Shown one piece after another: positions 32,782-42,079 of a stretch of DNA of 64,000 nt. Source of the DNA: Sphingomonas sp. PAMC26645 (GTDB lineage Bacteria > Pseudomonadota > Alphaproteobacteria > Sphingomonadales > Sphingomonadaceae); the NCBI RefSeq assembly GCF_004795835.1, contig NZ_CP039249.1, positions 2,078,501 to 2,142,500 of the forward strand. The letters run 5' to 3'. Every line of letters starts with the position of its first letter. Within the stretch, counting starts at the first letter, position 1. A program made the position numbers and the translations under genes. The notes under the pieces are model-generated. The model saw only the letters and a list, made by a program, of their open reading frames with translations, was not told the origin of the DNA and searched no databases.

Positions 32782-34925
32782 GCCGCCTCGGGGTTTTCGA
32801 ACGCTGGCGCGTCGAGGTCGACGTTCAGTTCGCGCTCCCAGATGCGGAGCTTGCCGAGCGTCTTGAGGAACGCGTCGACGTCGCCTTTGCCGCCCAGCGC
32901 GATCACGCCGTCGTCCATGTCCTCGTCCTCGATGCCGGCCCTTTCGAGGAACGGCTTCGCGTCGGCGTTGAAGCCGATGAACTTGGCATGCCCGAACGCG
33001 TCGCTGACGAAGTCCTTCGCGGTCTTGTCCTTGCCGAGCTTCTTCGCGCCGTCCGCCGACACGATGACCGCGACGGCATCGTAGAGCACCGACGGCGCGC
33101 CATCGATCTTCTGCTTGCCTTCCGCGAGCGTCCCGTCGTCGAGCGTCGCACCGGCAACCTTCGGTGCGATGATCTCGTACGTGGCCTTCGCCGCTACGAT
33201 CCCGTCGACCAGAGCCTGCACGATTGTTGCTGGAGCACCGTCGGTGACGAGAATGCCGAGCTTGCGACCCTCGAAGCTGCCGCTGGTGTTCTTCAGGATG
33301 CTGAGCGCGTCCGAAGCTGGCAGGTCGGTCCGCGTCTCGACCGCAGCCTTGGCCTTTGGCGGCATCGCCTTGAGCCCGAGACCGGTCGCAACCGTCTTCG
33401 CCAGCTTCTCGTCGATGTTGAGCAGATGCCCGACCATCAGTTCGCGGATGTCGACGCGCTCGACCTTCGACAGCTCGAACGTCAGCGCATCGCCGATGTG
33501 CTTCTGCTCGATTGCGGTCTGGCTGATGAAGAACTGCCGCGCCTGGCTGTAGTGATCGGCGAACGTGGCAGACCGCACCTGTGCCTTGCGCCCTGTCTCC
33601 TGCGACGGGAAGTGCTTGTAGCCCTTCGATGGGCTCTCGCGCGGCGTACCGGCCCAGCTGTTCGGCTCATAGTTCGCACGACCCTTGCGGGCATGCATCG
33701 CCATGTGACCGTCCTGCTGGTAATTGTTCACCGGGATCTTCGGCGCATTGATCGGGATATGCGTGAAATTGGGGCTGCCGAGGCGCTTCAACTGCGTATC
33801 GAGATACGAGAAGTTGCGGCCCTGCAGCAACGGATCGTTGGTGAAGCCGATGCCGGGCACGATGTTCTGCGTGCAGAACGCGACCTGTTCGGTCTCGGCG
33901 AAGAAATTGTCGACCAGGCGATCGAGCTTGAAGCTGCCGATGATGCGGACCGGGATCTGCTCCTCGGGAATGACCTTGGTCGCATCGAGCACGTCGAACT
34001 CGAAATTGTCGGCGAACTCGTCGTCGAACAGCTGGACGCCCATGTCCCACTCTGGGAAGTTGCCCTGGTCGATTGAGTCCCAAAGATCGCGACGATGGAA
34101 GTCGGGATCGGCACCGTTGATCTTGACCGCTTCGTTCCACGCGACCGACTGGAGACCCAGCTTCGGCTTGAAGTGGAACTTGACGTAGGTGCCCTTGCCC
34201 TCGGCATTGACGAGGCGGAACGTGTGCACGCCGAAGCCCTCGACGAAGCGGAAGCCGCGCGGGATGGTGCGGTCGGACATGATCCACATGACCATGTGCA
34301 TCGATTCCGGGGTCAGACTGATGAAGTCCCAGAAATTGTCATGCGCGGTCTGCGCCTGCGGGAAACCGCGGTCGGGCTCCTGCTTGGCGGCATGGATCAG
34401 GTCGGGGAACTTGATCGCGTCCTGGATGAAGAACACCGGGATATTATTCCCGACGACGTCCCAATTGCCTTCCTTGGTGTAGAACTTCACCGCGAAGCCG
34501 CGTACGTCGCGTGCGAGATCGGCCGAGCCCTTGTTGCCCGCGACCGTCGAGAAACGCAGGAACATCGGCGTCTGCTCGCCGACTTCGGTCAGGATGCCGG
34601 CGCTGGTGAACTCTTCCAGGCTCTCGGTCAGCGTGAACGTGCCGTGCGCGCCATAGCCGCGCGCATGGACGACGCGCTCGGGGATACGCTCGTGATCGAA
34701 GTGGAAGATCTTCTCGCGGAAGTGGAAATCCTCGAGCAGAGTCGGCCCGCGATCGCCAACCTTGAGCGAATTCTGGTCGTCGAACACCGGGATGCCCTGC
34801 TGCGTCGTCAGCACGTCGCCGTCGCCGCTGGCGACCTGATGGAGTTCGCCGCCTTCGCCGACCTGCGTTTCGAATTTGGAGCCCTGCGGTGGTGTGCCGG
34901 TATCCTTGGCGATGGTCTTGGTCAT
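32778..34925 (-). CDS. katE: large-subunit monofunctional catalase (HPII type)
   Basis: 715 residues, the clade-2 large catalase size. Catalytic His is in [14 protein letters not shown], Asn in [14 protein letters not shown] and the haem-ligand Tyr in [16 protein letters not shown]-terminal DJ-1/PfpI-like domain (about 560-700, [12 protein letters not shown]) is present as in HPII. It degrades hydrogen peroxide. GAGGA precedes ATG 34925 at 7 bases. It is divergent from the SDR gene at 35096; in related bacteria such catalases belong to the general stress response. Confidence 0.94.
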   Translation of the reverse strand: MTKTIAKDTGTPPQGSKFETQVGEGGELHQVASGDGDVLTTQQGIPVFDDQNSLKVGDRGPTLLEDFHFREKIFHFDHERIPERVVHARGYGAHGTFTLTESLEEFTSAGILTEVGEQTPMFLRFSTVAGNKGSADLARDVRGFAVKFYTKEGNWDVVGNNIPVFFIQDAIKFPDLIHAAKQEPDRGFPQAQTAHDNFWDFISLTPESMHMVMWIMSDRTIPRGFRFVEGFGVHTFRLVNAEGKGTYVKFHFKPKLGLQSVAWNEAVKINGADPDFHRRDLWDSIDQGNFPEWDMGVQLFDDEFADNFEFDVLDATKVIPEEQIPVRIIGSFKLDRLVDNFFAETEQVAFCTQNIVPGIGFTNDPLLQGRNFSYLDTQLKRLGSPNFTHIPINAPKIPVNNYQQDGHMAMHARKGRANYEPNSWAGTPRESPSKGYKHFPSQETGRKAQVRSATFADHYSQARQFFISQTAIEQKHIGDALTFELSKVERVDIRELMVGHLLNIDEKLAKTVATGLGLKAMPPKAKAAVETRTDLPASDALSILKNTSGSFEGRKLGILVTDGAPATIVQALVDGIVAAKATYEIIAPKVAGATLDDGTLAEGKQKIDGAPSVLYDAVAVIVSADGAKKLGKDKTAKDFVSDAFGHAKFIGFNADAKPFLERAGIEDEDMDDGVIALGGKGDVDAFLKTLGKLRIWERELNVDLDAPAFENPEAA

Positions 34926-35095
34926 GTGCCGTCCTCGTAGCTTCTCAGGACCCACAGCGCGCGGGGCGGGCTAAGAGTTGCACCGGAAACGGTGACTTAA
35001 CGCAGATCAGCAAGATTGCGGGGGGAGGGCGGGGGCAGGGAGAAATGCAGGAGGGCGCGCGTTAAGCCGCGACAATCCCCAGCGAAAGACCAGCC

Positions 35096-35887
35096 ATGCA
35101 CATCGACCTGACGGGCCAGGCCGCGATCGTCACCGGCGCGAGTTCCGGACTCGGCCGCGCCTCCGCCATCGCCTTTGCCAAGGCCGGCGCGAAGGTGGCA
35201 GTCAACTACAACAGCAGCGCCGACAAGGCGCGCGAGGTGGTCGAGGCGATCGAGCAGGCCGGCGGCGAGGCGTTCGCCTGCGAGGCGGATACGTCGGACG
35301 AGGCAGCGGTGCTCAAACTGTTCGACGAGACGGTCGAGCGCTTCGGCGGGGTCGACATCGTCTTCGCCAACGCCGGCATGCAGAAGGACGCGGCCTATGC
35401 CGACCTGACGCTGGAGGACTGGAAGCGCGTCATCGACGTCAACCTGACCGGCCAGTTCCTCGTCTCGCGCGAGGCCGTCCGCCGGTTCCGCAAGCAGGGT
35501 AACCGCGGGTTTAGCCGGTCGATCGGGAAGATCCTGTTCATGAGTTCGGTGCACGAAGTCATCCCTTGGGCGGGCCACGCCAATTACGCCGCGTCGAAGG
35601 GCGGCAGCGGGATGCTGATGCGGACGCTCGCACAGGAAATCGCCGGCGACCGCATCCGCGTGAACGGCATCGCCCCCGGTGCGATCGCGACCGAGATCAA
35701 CGAGGACGCGACCGCGGACCGAGACAAGCTGCTCGAACTGATCCCCTACGGCCGGATCGGCGACCCCGAAGATGTCGCGCGCGCCGCGCTGTTCCTCGTG
35801 TCGGATGCGGCGGACTATATCGTCGGTTCGACGCTGACGATCGATGGCGGCATGAGCCTGTATCCCGGCTTCCGCGATAATGGATAA
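35096..35887 (+). CDS. SDR family glucose 1-dehydrogenase-like protein
   Basis: 263 residues. Cofactor loop TGASSGLGRAS, NAG motif ANAGMQ, Ser in MSSVHEVIPW and Tyr in YAASKGG. The C-terminus (IDGGMSLYPGF) is close to that of Bacillus glucose 1-dehydrogenases, so glucose or a similar polyol oxidation is a reasonable guess. The stop overlaps the GH15 start by 8 bases, which links it to sugar metabolism. Confidence 0.88.
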   Translation: MHIDLTGQAAIVTGASSGLGRASAIAFAKAGAKVAVNYNSSADKAREVVEAIEQAGGEAFACEADTSDEAAVLKLFDETVERFGGVDIVFANAGMQKDAAYADLTLEDWKRVIDVNLTGQFLVSREAVRRFRKQGNRGFSRSIGKILFMSSVHEVIPWAGHANYAASKGGSGMLMRTLAQEIAGDRIRVNGIAPGAIATEINEDATADRDKLLELIPYGRIGDPEDVARAALFLVSDAADYIVGSTLTIDGGMSLYPGFRDNG

Positions 35888-37703
35888 GCAGGGCATATCG
35901 ATCGCGGACCACGGCGCGATCGGTAATCTGGAGACGATCGCGCTGGTCGATACCGCCGGGACGATCGACTATCTCTGCTGGCCATGCCTTGACAGCGCGT
36001 CGGTCTTCGCGCGGTTGCTCGACGGCGACAAGGGCGGCCATTTCTCGGTCGAGCCCGATCTGCCCGACGCGAACATCGTCCAGATGTACCTGCCCGAGAC
36101 CAACATCCTGCTGACCCGCTGGATGGCGAACGCGGCGAGCGTCGATCTGGTCGACCTCATGCCGGTCGGCAACGACAAGGACGACGCGCCGTCGCGGCTG
36201 GTCCGGCGGCTGACCTGCACGCGCGGGTCGGCGACGGTCCGGGTCCGCTGCGCCCCGCGGTTCGACTATGGCGTGATGGGCCGCACGGCCTCCGTCACGA
36301 CGTCGGGGGCGGACGTATCGCGCGGGCGGTTCGATCACGAGAGCGGGCTCGCGCTCGCAGTTCACGGCGCGGCAACGCTGGTCGCGGACGGCTGCGACCT
36401 GACCGTCGAGATCCACCTGGAGGAAGGCGACACCGTCTCGCTGATCCTCAGCAACCCCGACGACGTCTCACTCGACACCGAAGCGCTCGACGCGATCGTC
36501 GAGAAGGACCTAAACTATTGGCGCGCATGGAGCCGCAAGTCGCGCTACCGCGGCCGCTGGCGCGAGACGGTCGAGCGCTCGGCAATGGCACTAAAGCTGC
36601 TCACTTCGCGCAAGCACGGCTCGATCGCCGCCGCCGCCACCTTTGGCCTGCCCGAAGCGCATGGCGGCGTCCGCAACTGGGATTACCGCGCGACGTGGGT
36701 CCGCGACTCATCCTTCATCGTCTATGCCTTGCTCCGGCTCGGCTATCAGGGCGAGGCAGTCGGCTTCCTCCACTGGGCGATGGACCGCGCGCAGGCCTGT
36801 TCGAAGGGCCATCTCGGCGTCATGTACGCGCTCGATGGCGGCGAGATTGCCGACGAACGCAAGCTCGACCTTGCCGGGTTCGAGGGCGCGACCCCGATCG
36901 TGGTCGGCAACGAGGCGAAGGACCAGACGCAGCACGACATCTACGGCGCGCTGCTCGATGCGACCTATCTCGGCAGCAAATATGGCGAGCCGATCGCGCA
37001 TGACTCGTGGGTCGCGATCGGGCGGATCGTCGATCAGGTCTGCGAGACGTGGGACACGCCGGACTCGGGCATCTGGGAGGTCCGCGGACCGAAGAAGCAT
37101 TACCTCCACTCGCGCCTGATGAGCTGGGTCGCGGTCGACCGCGCGGTGCGGCTGGCGCAGAAACGCTCGCTCCCCGCGCCGCTGGTCCGTTGGTCCGAGA
37201 CGCGGACGGCGATCCATGACGATATCTGGGCAAACTTCTGGAACGACGATCTCGGCCGCTTCGTCCGCGCGATTGGCGAGGCGCCCGAGGATCTGGCGGT
37301 CGACGGCGCGTTGCTGATGATGCCGCTGGTCCGCTTCGTCGGCGCGACCGATCCCAAGTGGCTCGCGACGCTGGAGGCGATTGGCGAGGATCTGTCCGAC
37401 GATGGGCAGGTCTATCGCTACCGGATCGACGACGGCCTGCCGGGGCAGGAGGGGACGTTCGTCGCCTGCTCGTTCTGGTACGTCGAATGCCTCGCGCGAG
37501 CAGGGCGCCTCGACGAGGCGCGGCTGAACTTCGAGAAGCTGCTCGCGCATGGCAACCATCTCGGCCTGTTCGCCGAGGAGATCGCGCAGGACGGCAGCTT
37601 CCTCGGCAATTTCCCGCAAGGCTTCAGCCATTTGGCGCTGATCAGCGCGGCCTTCTACCTCGACCGTGCGCTCGACAGCGACGGTCCGCGGGAATGGGCA
37701 TGA
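35880..37703 (+). CDS. glycoside hydrolase family 15 protein (glucoamylase/trehalase-like)
   Basis: 607 residues, the size of bacterial GH15 trehalase/glucoamylase-like enzymes. An N-terminal beta domain (about 1-210) precedes the (alpha/alpha)6 barrel with NWDYRATWVRDSSF near residue 265. Candidate acid and base are E400 in SGIWEVRG and E566/E567 in LFAEEI. It should release glucose from alpha-linked oligosaccharides or trehalose; no signal peptide, so cytoplasmic. It is coupled to the glucose-dehydrogenase-like SDR upstream, which could oxidise the product. Confidence 0.88.
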   Translation: MDKQGISIADHGAIGNLETIALVDTAGTIDYLCWPCLDSASVFARLLDGDKGGHFSVEPDLPDANIVQMYLPETNILLTRWMANAASVDLVDLMPVGNDKDDAPSRLVRRLTCTRGSATVRVRCAPRFDYGVMGRTASVTTSGADVSRGRFDHESGLALAVHGAATLVADGCDLTVEIHLEEGDTVSLILSNPDDVSLDTEALDAIVEKDLNYWRAWSRKSRYRGRWRETVERSAMALKLLTSRKHGSIAAAATFGLPEAHGGVRNWDYRATWVRDSSFIVYALLRLGYQGEAVGFLHWAMDRAQACSKGHLGVMYALDGGEIADERKLDLAGFEGATPIVVGNEAKDQTQHDIYGALLDATYLGSKYGEPIAHDSWVAIGRIVDQVCETWDTPDSGIWEVRGPKKHYLHSRLMSWVAVDRAVRLAQKRSLPAPLVRWSETRTAIHDDIWANFWNDDLGRFVRAIGEAPEDLAVDGALLMMPLVRFVGATDPKWLATLEAIGEDLSDDGQVYRYRIDDGLPGQEGTFVACSFWYVECLARAGRLDEARLNFEKLLAHGNHLGLFAEEIAQDGSFLGNFPQGFSHLALISAAFYLDRALDSDGPREWA

Positions 37704-37731
37704 CCTTTTTCACTGACGTAAGGACGACAGC

Positions 37732-38535
37732 ATGAACCTCGATATCACAGGCAAGATCGCGCTCATCACCGGCGCGGACAGCGGCATGGGCAAGGAAACC
37801 GCCCGGATGCTGCTCCAGGAAGGCGTCCGCGTCGCGATTACCGACCAGCCCGGCGGCGACCTCGACGCGAGTGTCGAGGAGCTGACGGCGCACGGCGAAG
37901 TGATCGCGGTCGAGGCGGATCTGACCAAGCTCGACGACGTGAAGGCCCTGTTCGCCAAGGTCCGCGAACAGCTCGGCGAACCCGACATCCTCGTCAATTG
38001 CGCGGGCGTGACCGGCGCGACCGGCGACTTCCTCGACGTCGACGATGCCGGATGGCAGTCGACGATCGACATCAACCTGATGGGCGCGGTGCGCGTCTGC
38101 CGCGAGGCGATCCCGGCGATGCGCGCCGCGAAATGGGGCCGCATCGTGCTGATGAGCTCGGAGGATGCGGTGCAGCCCTATGTCGACGAGCTCGCCTATT
38201 GCGCGTCGAAGGCGGGGATCTCAAGCCTCTCGAAGGGGCTGTCCAAGGCTTATGGCTGTGACAACGTGCTGGTGAACACCGTCTCGCCCGCGTTCATCGC
38301 GACGCCGATGACCGACAAGATGATGCAGAAACGCGCCGACGAGAAGGGCACGAGCTTCGACGAGGCGATCGAGACGTTCCTTGAGGAGGAGCGCCCGGGG
38401 ATGACCTTGAAGCGTCGCGGGACGGCGGAAGAGGTCGCGTCGGCGATCGTGTTCCTGTGCTCGGAGCGGGCGAGCTTCATCAACGGCGCGGATATTCGGG
38501 TCGATTCTGGCTCGGTGATGACGGTGGCAGGGTAA
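37732..38535 (+). CDS. SDR family oxidoreductase
   Basis: 267 residues. ITGADSGMGKETA is the cofactor loop, NCAGVTG the NAG-type motif, LMSSEDA the Ser and YCASKAG the catalytic Tyr/Lys. The C-terminal NGADIRVDSGSV is typical of classical SDRs. AAGGACGACAGC before the ATG is a strong site. It follows the GH15 gene by 28 bases and is probably part of the same operon. Substrate unknown. Confidence 0.86.
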   Translation: MNLDITGKIALITGADSGMGKETARMLLQEGVRVAITDQPGGDLDASVEELTAHGEVIAVEADLTKLDDVKALFAKVREQLGEPDILVNCAGVTGATGDFLDVDDAGWQSTIDINLMGAVRVCREAIPAMRAAKWGRIVLMSSEDAVQPYVDELAYCASKAGISSLSKGLSKAYGCDNVLVNTVSPAFIATPMTDKMMQKRADEKGTSFDEAIETFLEEERPGMTLKRRGTAEEVASAIVFLCSERASFINGADIRVDSGSVMTVAG

Positions 38536-38566
38536 ACGCTCAGGCGTCGCCAGCGCGTAACTAAGA

Positions 38567-38691
38567 AATCCTCCCCCGCCAGGGGGAGGTGGCAGGCACT
38601 TGCCTGACGGAGGGGGAGGCAGGTGCAACCGATGTTGCGTGTTCCTCCCCCTCCGTCGCTCCGCGCCACCTCCCCCTGCCGGGGGAGGATT
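38567..38691. repeat. long intergenic inverted repeat (TCCTCCCC family), copy 2
   Basis: About 125 bases from AAATCCTCCCCC to GGGGGAGGATT with the same internal arrangement as 7217-7344: two terminal hairpins (CCTCCCCCGCCAGGGGGAGG and CCTCCCCCTGCCGGGGGAGG) and a central GGAGGGGGAGG/CCTCCCCCTCC pairing. It separates the SDR gene from the convergent Old Yellow Enzyme gene. Confidence 0.82.
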
Positions 38692-38705
38692 GCAGAAGCA
38701 GGCCC

Positions 38706-39809
38706 TTACCCCTCGAACAAGTCCTTAAACTGCCGCGGCTGCGACCTGAGATACTGCTTCGGCGCCTTCACCTTACCCCCAAGATGCGCGGCCGCATGCC
38801 AAGGCCAGCGCGGATCGTACAGGATCGTCCGCGCCAGCGCGATCATGTCCGCATCGCCCGTCCCGACGATCGCCTCGGCCTGCTCGAAATCGGTGATCAG
38901 CCCGACCGCGACGACCGGGATCGACACCGCCTGCTTCACCGCCCGCGCGAGCGGCACCTGATAGCTCGGCCCGACCGGGATCTGCTGGGCGGGCGTGATC
39001 CCACCGCTCGACACGTGGATCGCACTGCAACCCCGCGCTTCCAGCGCCTTCGCGAACGCCACCGTCTGGTCGGAATCCCAGCCGCCCTCGACCCAGTCGG
39101 TCCCCGACACGCGCATCGTCACCGCGCGCTCCGCCGGGAATGCCGCGCGGACGGCGTCATACACCTCAAGCGGGAAGCGCATCCGGTTCTCGAGACTGCC
39201 GCCATATTCGTCCTCGCGCCGGTTCGACAGCGGCGACAGGAACTCGTGCAGCAGATACCCATGCGCCGCATGCAACTGCACCGCGTCGATCCCGAGCCGC
39301 GCCGCGCGCACCGTCGCGGCCACGAACGCATCGCGGACGCGCGTTAGCCCGTCGCGGTCGAGCGCGACCGGAGCATTCTCCTCCGGCAGGAACGGCACCG
39401 TCGAAGGCCCCTCGGTCTGCCACCCGTTCGGCTCACCCGGTGCGATCTGCAGCCCACCCTTCCAAGGTACCTCGCACGACGCCTTGCGCCCGGCATGCGA
39501 CAACTGGATCGCGATCGGCATGTCCGACCAACGCCGCACGCTCTCGATCACGCCCGCCATCGCCGCCTCGGTCGCGTCGTCGTACAGCCCGACGTCGCCA
39601 TGCGTGATCCGCCCCTCGGGCAGCACCGCGCTCGCCTCGATCGTCAGCAGCGCCGCGCCCGACAGCGCGAGCTGCCCTAGGTGGATATGGTGCCAGTCGT
39701 TCATGCAGCCGTTGGTCGCCGAATACTGGCACATCGGCGCGATCACGATCCGGTTGGCGAGCGTCAGGTTGCCGACCTTGAGCGGCTCGAACAGTTTCGG
39801 CCCGCTCAT
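38706..39809 (-). CDS. NADH:flavin oxidoreductase (Old Yellow Enzyme, YqjM-like)
   Basis: 367-residue FMN TIM barrel of the thermophilic-like OYE class. APMCQYSA (Cys near the flavin) follows NRIVIAP at the N-terminus; HAAHGYLLHEFLSP supplies the conserved His pair region; VSSGGITPAQQ and GLITDFEQAE bind the FMN phosphate. It reduces activated alkenes of electrophiles with NAD(P)H. It is divergent from glgX across 170 bases. Confidence 0.92.
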   Translation of the reverse strand: MSGPKLFEPLKVGNLTLANRIVIAPMCQYSATNGCMNDWHHIHLGQLALSGAALLTIEASAVLPEGRITHGDVGLYDDATEAAMAGVIESVRRWSDMPIAIQLSHAGRKASCEVPWKGGLQIAPGEPNGWQTEGPSTVPFLPEENAPVALDRDGLTRVRDAFVAATVRAARLGIDAVQLHAAHGYLLHEFLSPLSNRREDEYGGSLENRMRFPLEVYDAVRAAFPAERAVTMRVSGTDWVEGGWDSDQTVAFAKALEARGCSAIHVSSGGITPAQQIPVGPSYQVPLARAVKQAVSIPVVAVGLITDFEQAEAIVGTGDADMIALARTILYDPRWPWHAAAHLGGKVKAPKQYLRSQPRQFKDLFEG

Positions 39810-39891
39810 GCGGCGATCGATCGGATGGTGGAAGGCATGCGCGTGTCCCTTGATCTGTGAGAAGGTGCGGCGAAAACTCGCTGCTGCTTGC

Positions 39892-39917
39892 GGAACATAG
39901 GAACGGGCGGGCGGGTT
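39892..39917 (+). promoter_or_regulatory. possible EcfG-type promoter upstream of glgX
   Basis: GGAAC-N17-GGTT at 39892-39917 resembles the alphaproteobacterial general-stress sigma EcfG consensus GGAAC-N16/17-CGTT with one mismatch (G for the first C of CGTT). It lies 62 bases before the glgX start and points toward the trehalose operon. Only one site of this kind was found near these genes. Confidence 0.45.
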
Positions 39918-39979
39918 TCACGGCAAGGAATGCTGCACCGCGATAAAGCTCGGTCGGCGACACGAAAAGGGTCCTCGCA

Positions 39980-42079
39980 TTGCATCTACTGCCCGACACG
40001 CTCGACGCCGGCTCGGCCTATCCCCTCGGCGCGACCTTCGACGGCCTCGGCGTCAATTTCGCGGTGTATTCCGCCAATGCCGAGAAGATCGAACTCTGCG
40101 TCTATGACGAGACCGGCCGCCGCGAGCTGAAGCGCTACCCGCTCCCCGAATGGACCGATGAAGTCTGGCACGGCTACCTCCCCGACGCGCAACCCGGCCT
40201 CGTCTACGGCTACCGCGCCCACGGCCGGTACGCGCCCGAGGAAGGCCACCGCTTCAACCCGAACAAGCTGCTGCTCGACCCGTACGCCAAGCAGATGATC
40301 GGCGAACTTCGCTGGACCGACGCGATGTACGGCTATCAGGTGAAGTCGCCGCGCGCGGACCTGAGCTTCGACAAGCGCGACAGCGCGCTGACGATGCCCA
40401 AGGGCGTCGTGACCGACAGCCATTTCGACTGGTCGCGCGACGTGCGCCCTAACACGCCCTGGTCCGAGACGGTGATCTACGAGGCGCATACCAAGGGCCT
40501 GACCAAGCTGTTCGAGGAGGTCCAGCCCTCCGAACGCGGCACCTTCGCGGCGCTCGGCAACCCCAAGGTCATCGATCACCTCAAGCGCCTTGGCGTCACC
40601 GCGATCGAGCTGTTGCCGATCCACACCTACATCCAGGACCGCTTCCTTCAGGAGAAGGGCCTGCGCAATTATTGGGGCTACAACACCCTCAACTTCTTCA
40701 CGCCGGAGCGCTCGTTCTTCGCGACCGACAGCCACGACGAACTCCGCCGCTCGATCCGCCGCCTCCACGCGGCCGGGATCGAGGTGATCCTCGACGTCGT
40801 CTACAACCACACCTGCGAAGGCTCCGAACAAGGCCCGACGCTCTCGTGGCGCGGCCTGGACAACGCGAGCTACTACCGCCTCGTCAAGGACGACCCCCGC
40901 TATTCAATTAACGACACCGGTACCGGCAACACGTTGAACCTGACCAAAGCGCGCGTCATCCAGATGGTCGCGGACTCGCTCCGTTACTGGGCGACCAGCT
41001 TCGGGATCGACGGCTTCCGCTTCGATCTCGGGCTGACGCTCGGCCGTACGGATACCGGCTTCGATCCCGGCGCAGGCTTCTTTGACGTGCTCCGCCAAGA
41101 CCCGGTACTCGGCAGGCTGAAGCTCATCACCGAGCCCTGGGACATCGGCCCCGGCGGCTACCAGCTCGGCAACTTCCCCCCCGGTTTCGCCGAGTGGAAC
41201 GACAAGTACCGCGACACCGTGCGGAAGTTCTGGCGCGGCGATCATGCGCAGCGCGCCGATCTCGCCGCGCGGCTGACCGGCTCGGCCGATCTGTTCGATC
41301 GCCGCGCGCGCCGACCCTGGGCAAGCGTCAACTTGCTCGGCGCACATGACGGTTACACGCTCGCCGACACCGTCGCCTACGAGGAACGCCACAACGAAGC
41401 GAACGGTGAGGACAATAATGACGGCCACTCGAACAACTGCTCGCGCAACTGGGGCGTCGAAGGGCCGACCGAAGACGCCGCGATCCTGGAGACCCGGTCG
41501 CGCGTGATGCGATCGATGCTGACCACGCTGTTCGCCTCGCTCGGCACGCCGATGCTGGTGGCGGGCGACGAGTTCGGCCGCACGCAGAACGGCAACAACA
41601 ACGCGTACTGCCAGGACAACGAGATCAGCTGGCTCGACTGGAACAAGGCCAAGTCCCCCGAGGGCGACGCGCTGATCGACTTCACCGCGCGCCTGATCGC
41701 CCTACGCCGCGACTACCCGATGCTCCGCGCCGGCAACTTCCTCTACGGCGAGGACACGCCCGCGGAAGGGCTGAAGGACATCGAATGGTGGGACGAGCGT
41801 GGCTTGCAGCTCACGCCGGAGGACTGGGAGAACACCAACGGCCGCGCGCTGGTGATGCGTCGCGCGTGCGAGCAGGAGTCGGGCGAGGTGCAGGTGATCT
41901 CCCTGCTGCTCAACGCTTCGGAAGGCCCGCTGACGTTCCACATGCCGCCGCCGGCAGAGGTCGAGCGCACCGTGTTGATCGACAGCAGCAAGCCGGAACA
42001 GGGCACCACACCGATCAAGGATAGCTACGAGCTTCCCCCACAGGGCGCGGCGCTGCTCTCCTGGACGATCGCAGCGTGA
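39980..42079 (+). CDS. glgX: glycogen debranching enzyme GlgX
   Basis: 699 residues, isoamylase-type GH13. An N-terminal CBM48-like domain (PLGATFDGLGVNFAVYSANA) precedes the barrel. Catalytic residues appear as D349 in GFRFDLG, E385 in LITEPWD and D457 in LGAHDGYTL. It removes alpha-1,6 branches from glycogen-type glucan. The start is TTG 39980 with AAAAGGG 9 bases upstream. It is the first gene of a four-gene operon, overlapping treZ by 4 bases (GTGA). Confidence 0.94.
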   Translation: MHLLPDTLDAGSAYPLGATFDGLGVNFAVYSANAEKIELCVYDETGRRELKRYPLPEWTDEVWHGYLPDAQPGLVYGYRAHGRYAPEEGHRFNPNKLLLDPYAKQMIGELRWTDAMYGYQVKSPRADLSFDKRDSALTMPKGVVTDSHFDWSRDVRPNTPWSETVIYEAHTKGLTKLFEEVQPSERGTFAALGNPKVIDHLKRLGVTAIELLPIHTYIQDRFLQEKGLRNYWGYNTLNFFTPERSFFATDSHDELRRSIRRLHAAGIEVILDVVYNHTCEGSEQGPTLSWRGLDNASYYRLVKDDPRYSINDTGTGNTLNLTKARVIQMVADSLRYWATSFGIDGFRFDLGLTLGRTDTGFDPGAGFFDVLRQDPVLGRLKLITEPWDIGPGGYQLGNFPPGFAEWNDKYRDTVRKFWRGDHAQRADLAARLTGSADLFDRRARRPWASVNLLGAHDGYTLADTVAYEERHNEANGEDNNDGHSNNCSRNWGVEGPTEDAAILETRSRVMRSMLTTLFASLGTPMLVAGDEFGRTQNGNNNAYCQDNEISWLDWNKAKSPEGDALIDFTARLIALRRDYPMLRAGNFLYGEDTPAEGLKDIEWWDERGLQLTPEDWENTNGRALVMRRACEQESGEVQVISLLLNASEGPLTFHMPPPAEVERTVLIDSSKPEQGTTPIKDSYELPPQGAALLSWTIAA

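Noticed and set aside
34926..35095. EcfG promoter in the catalase/SDR divergent gap
   Set aside because: Only GGAAAC is present, without a matching second half on either strand.
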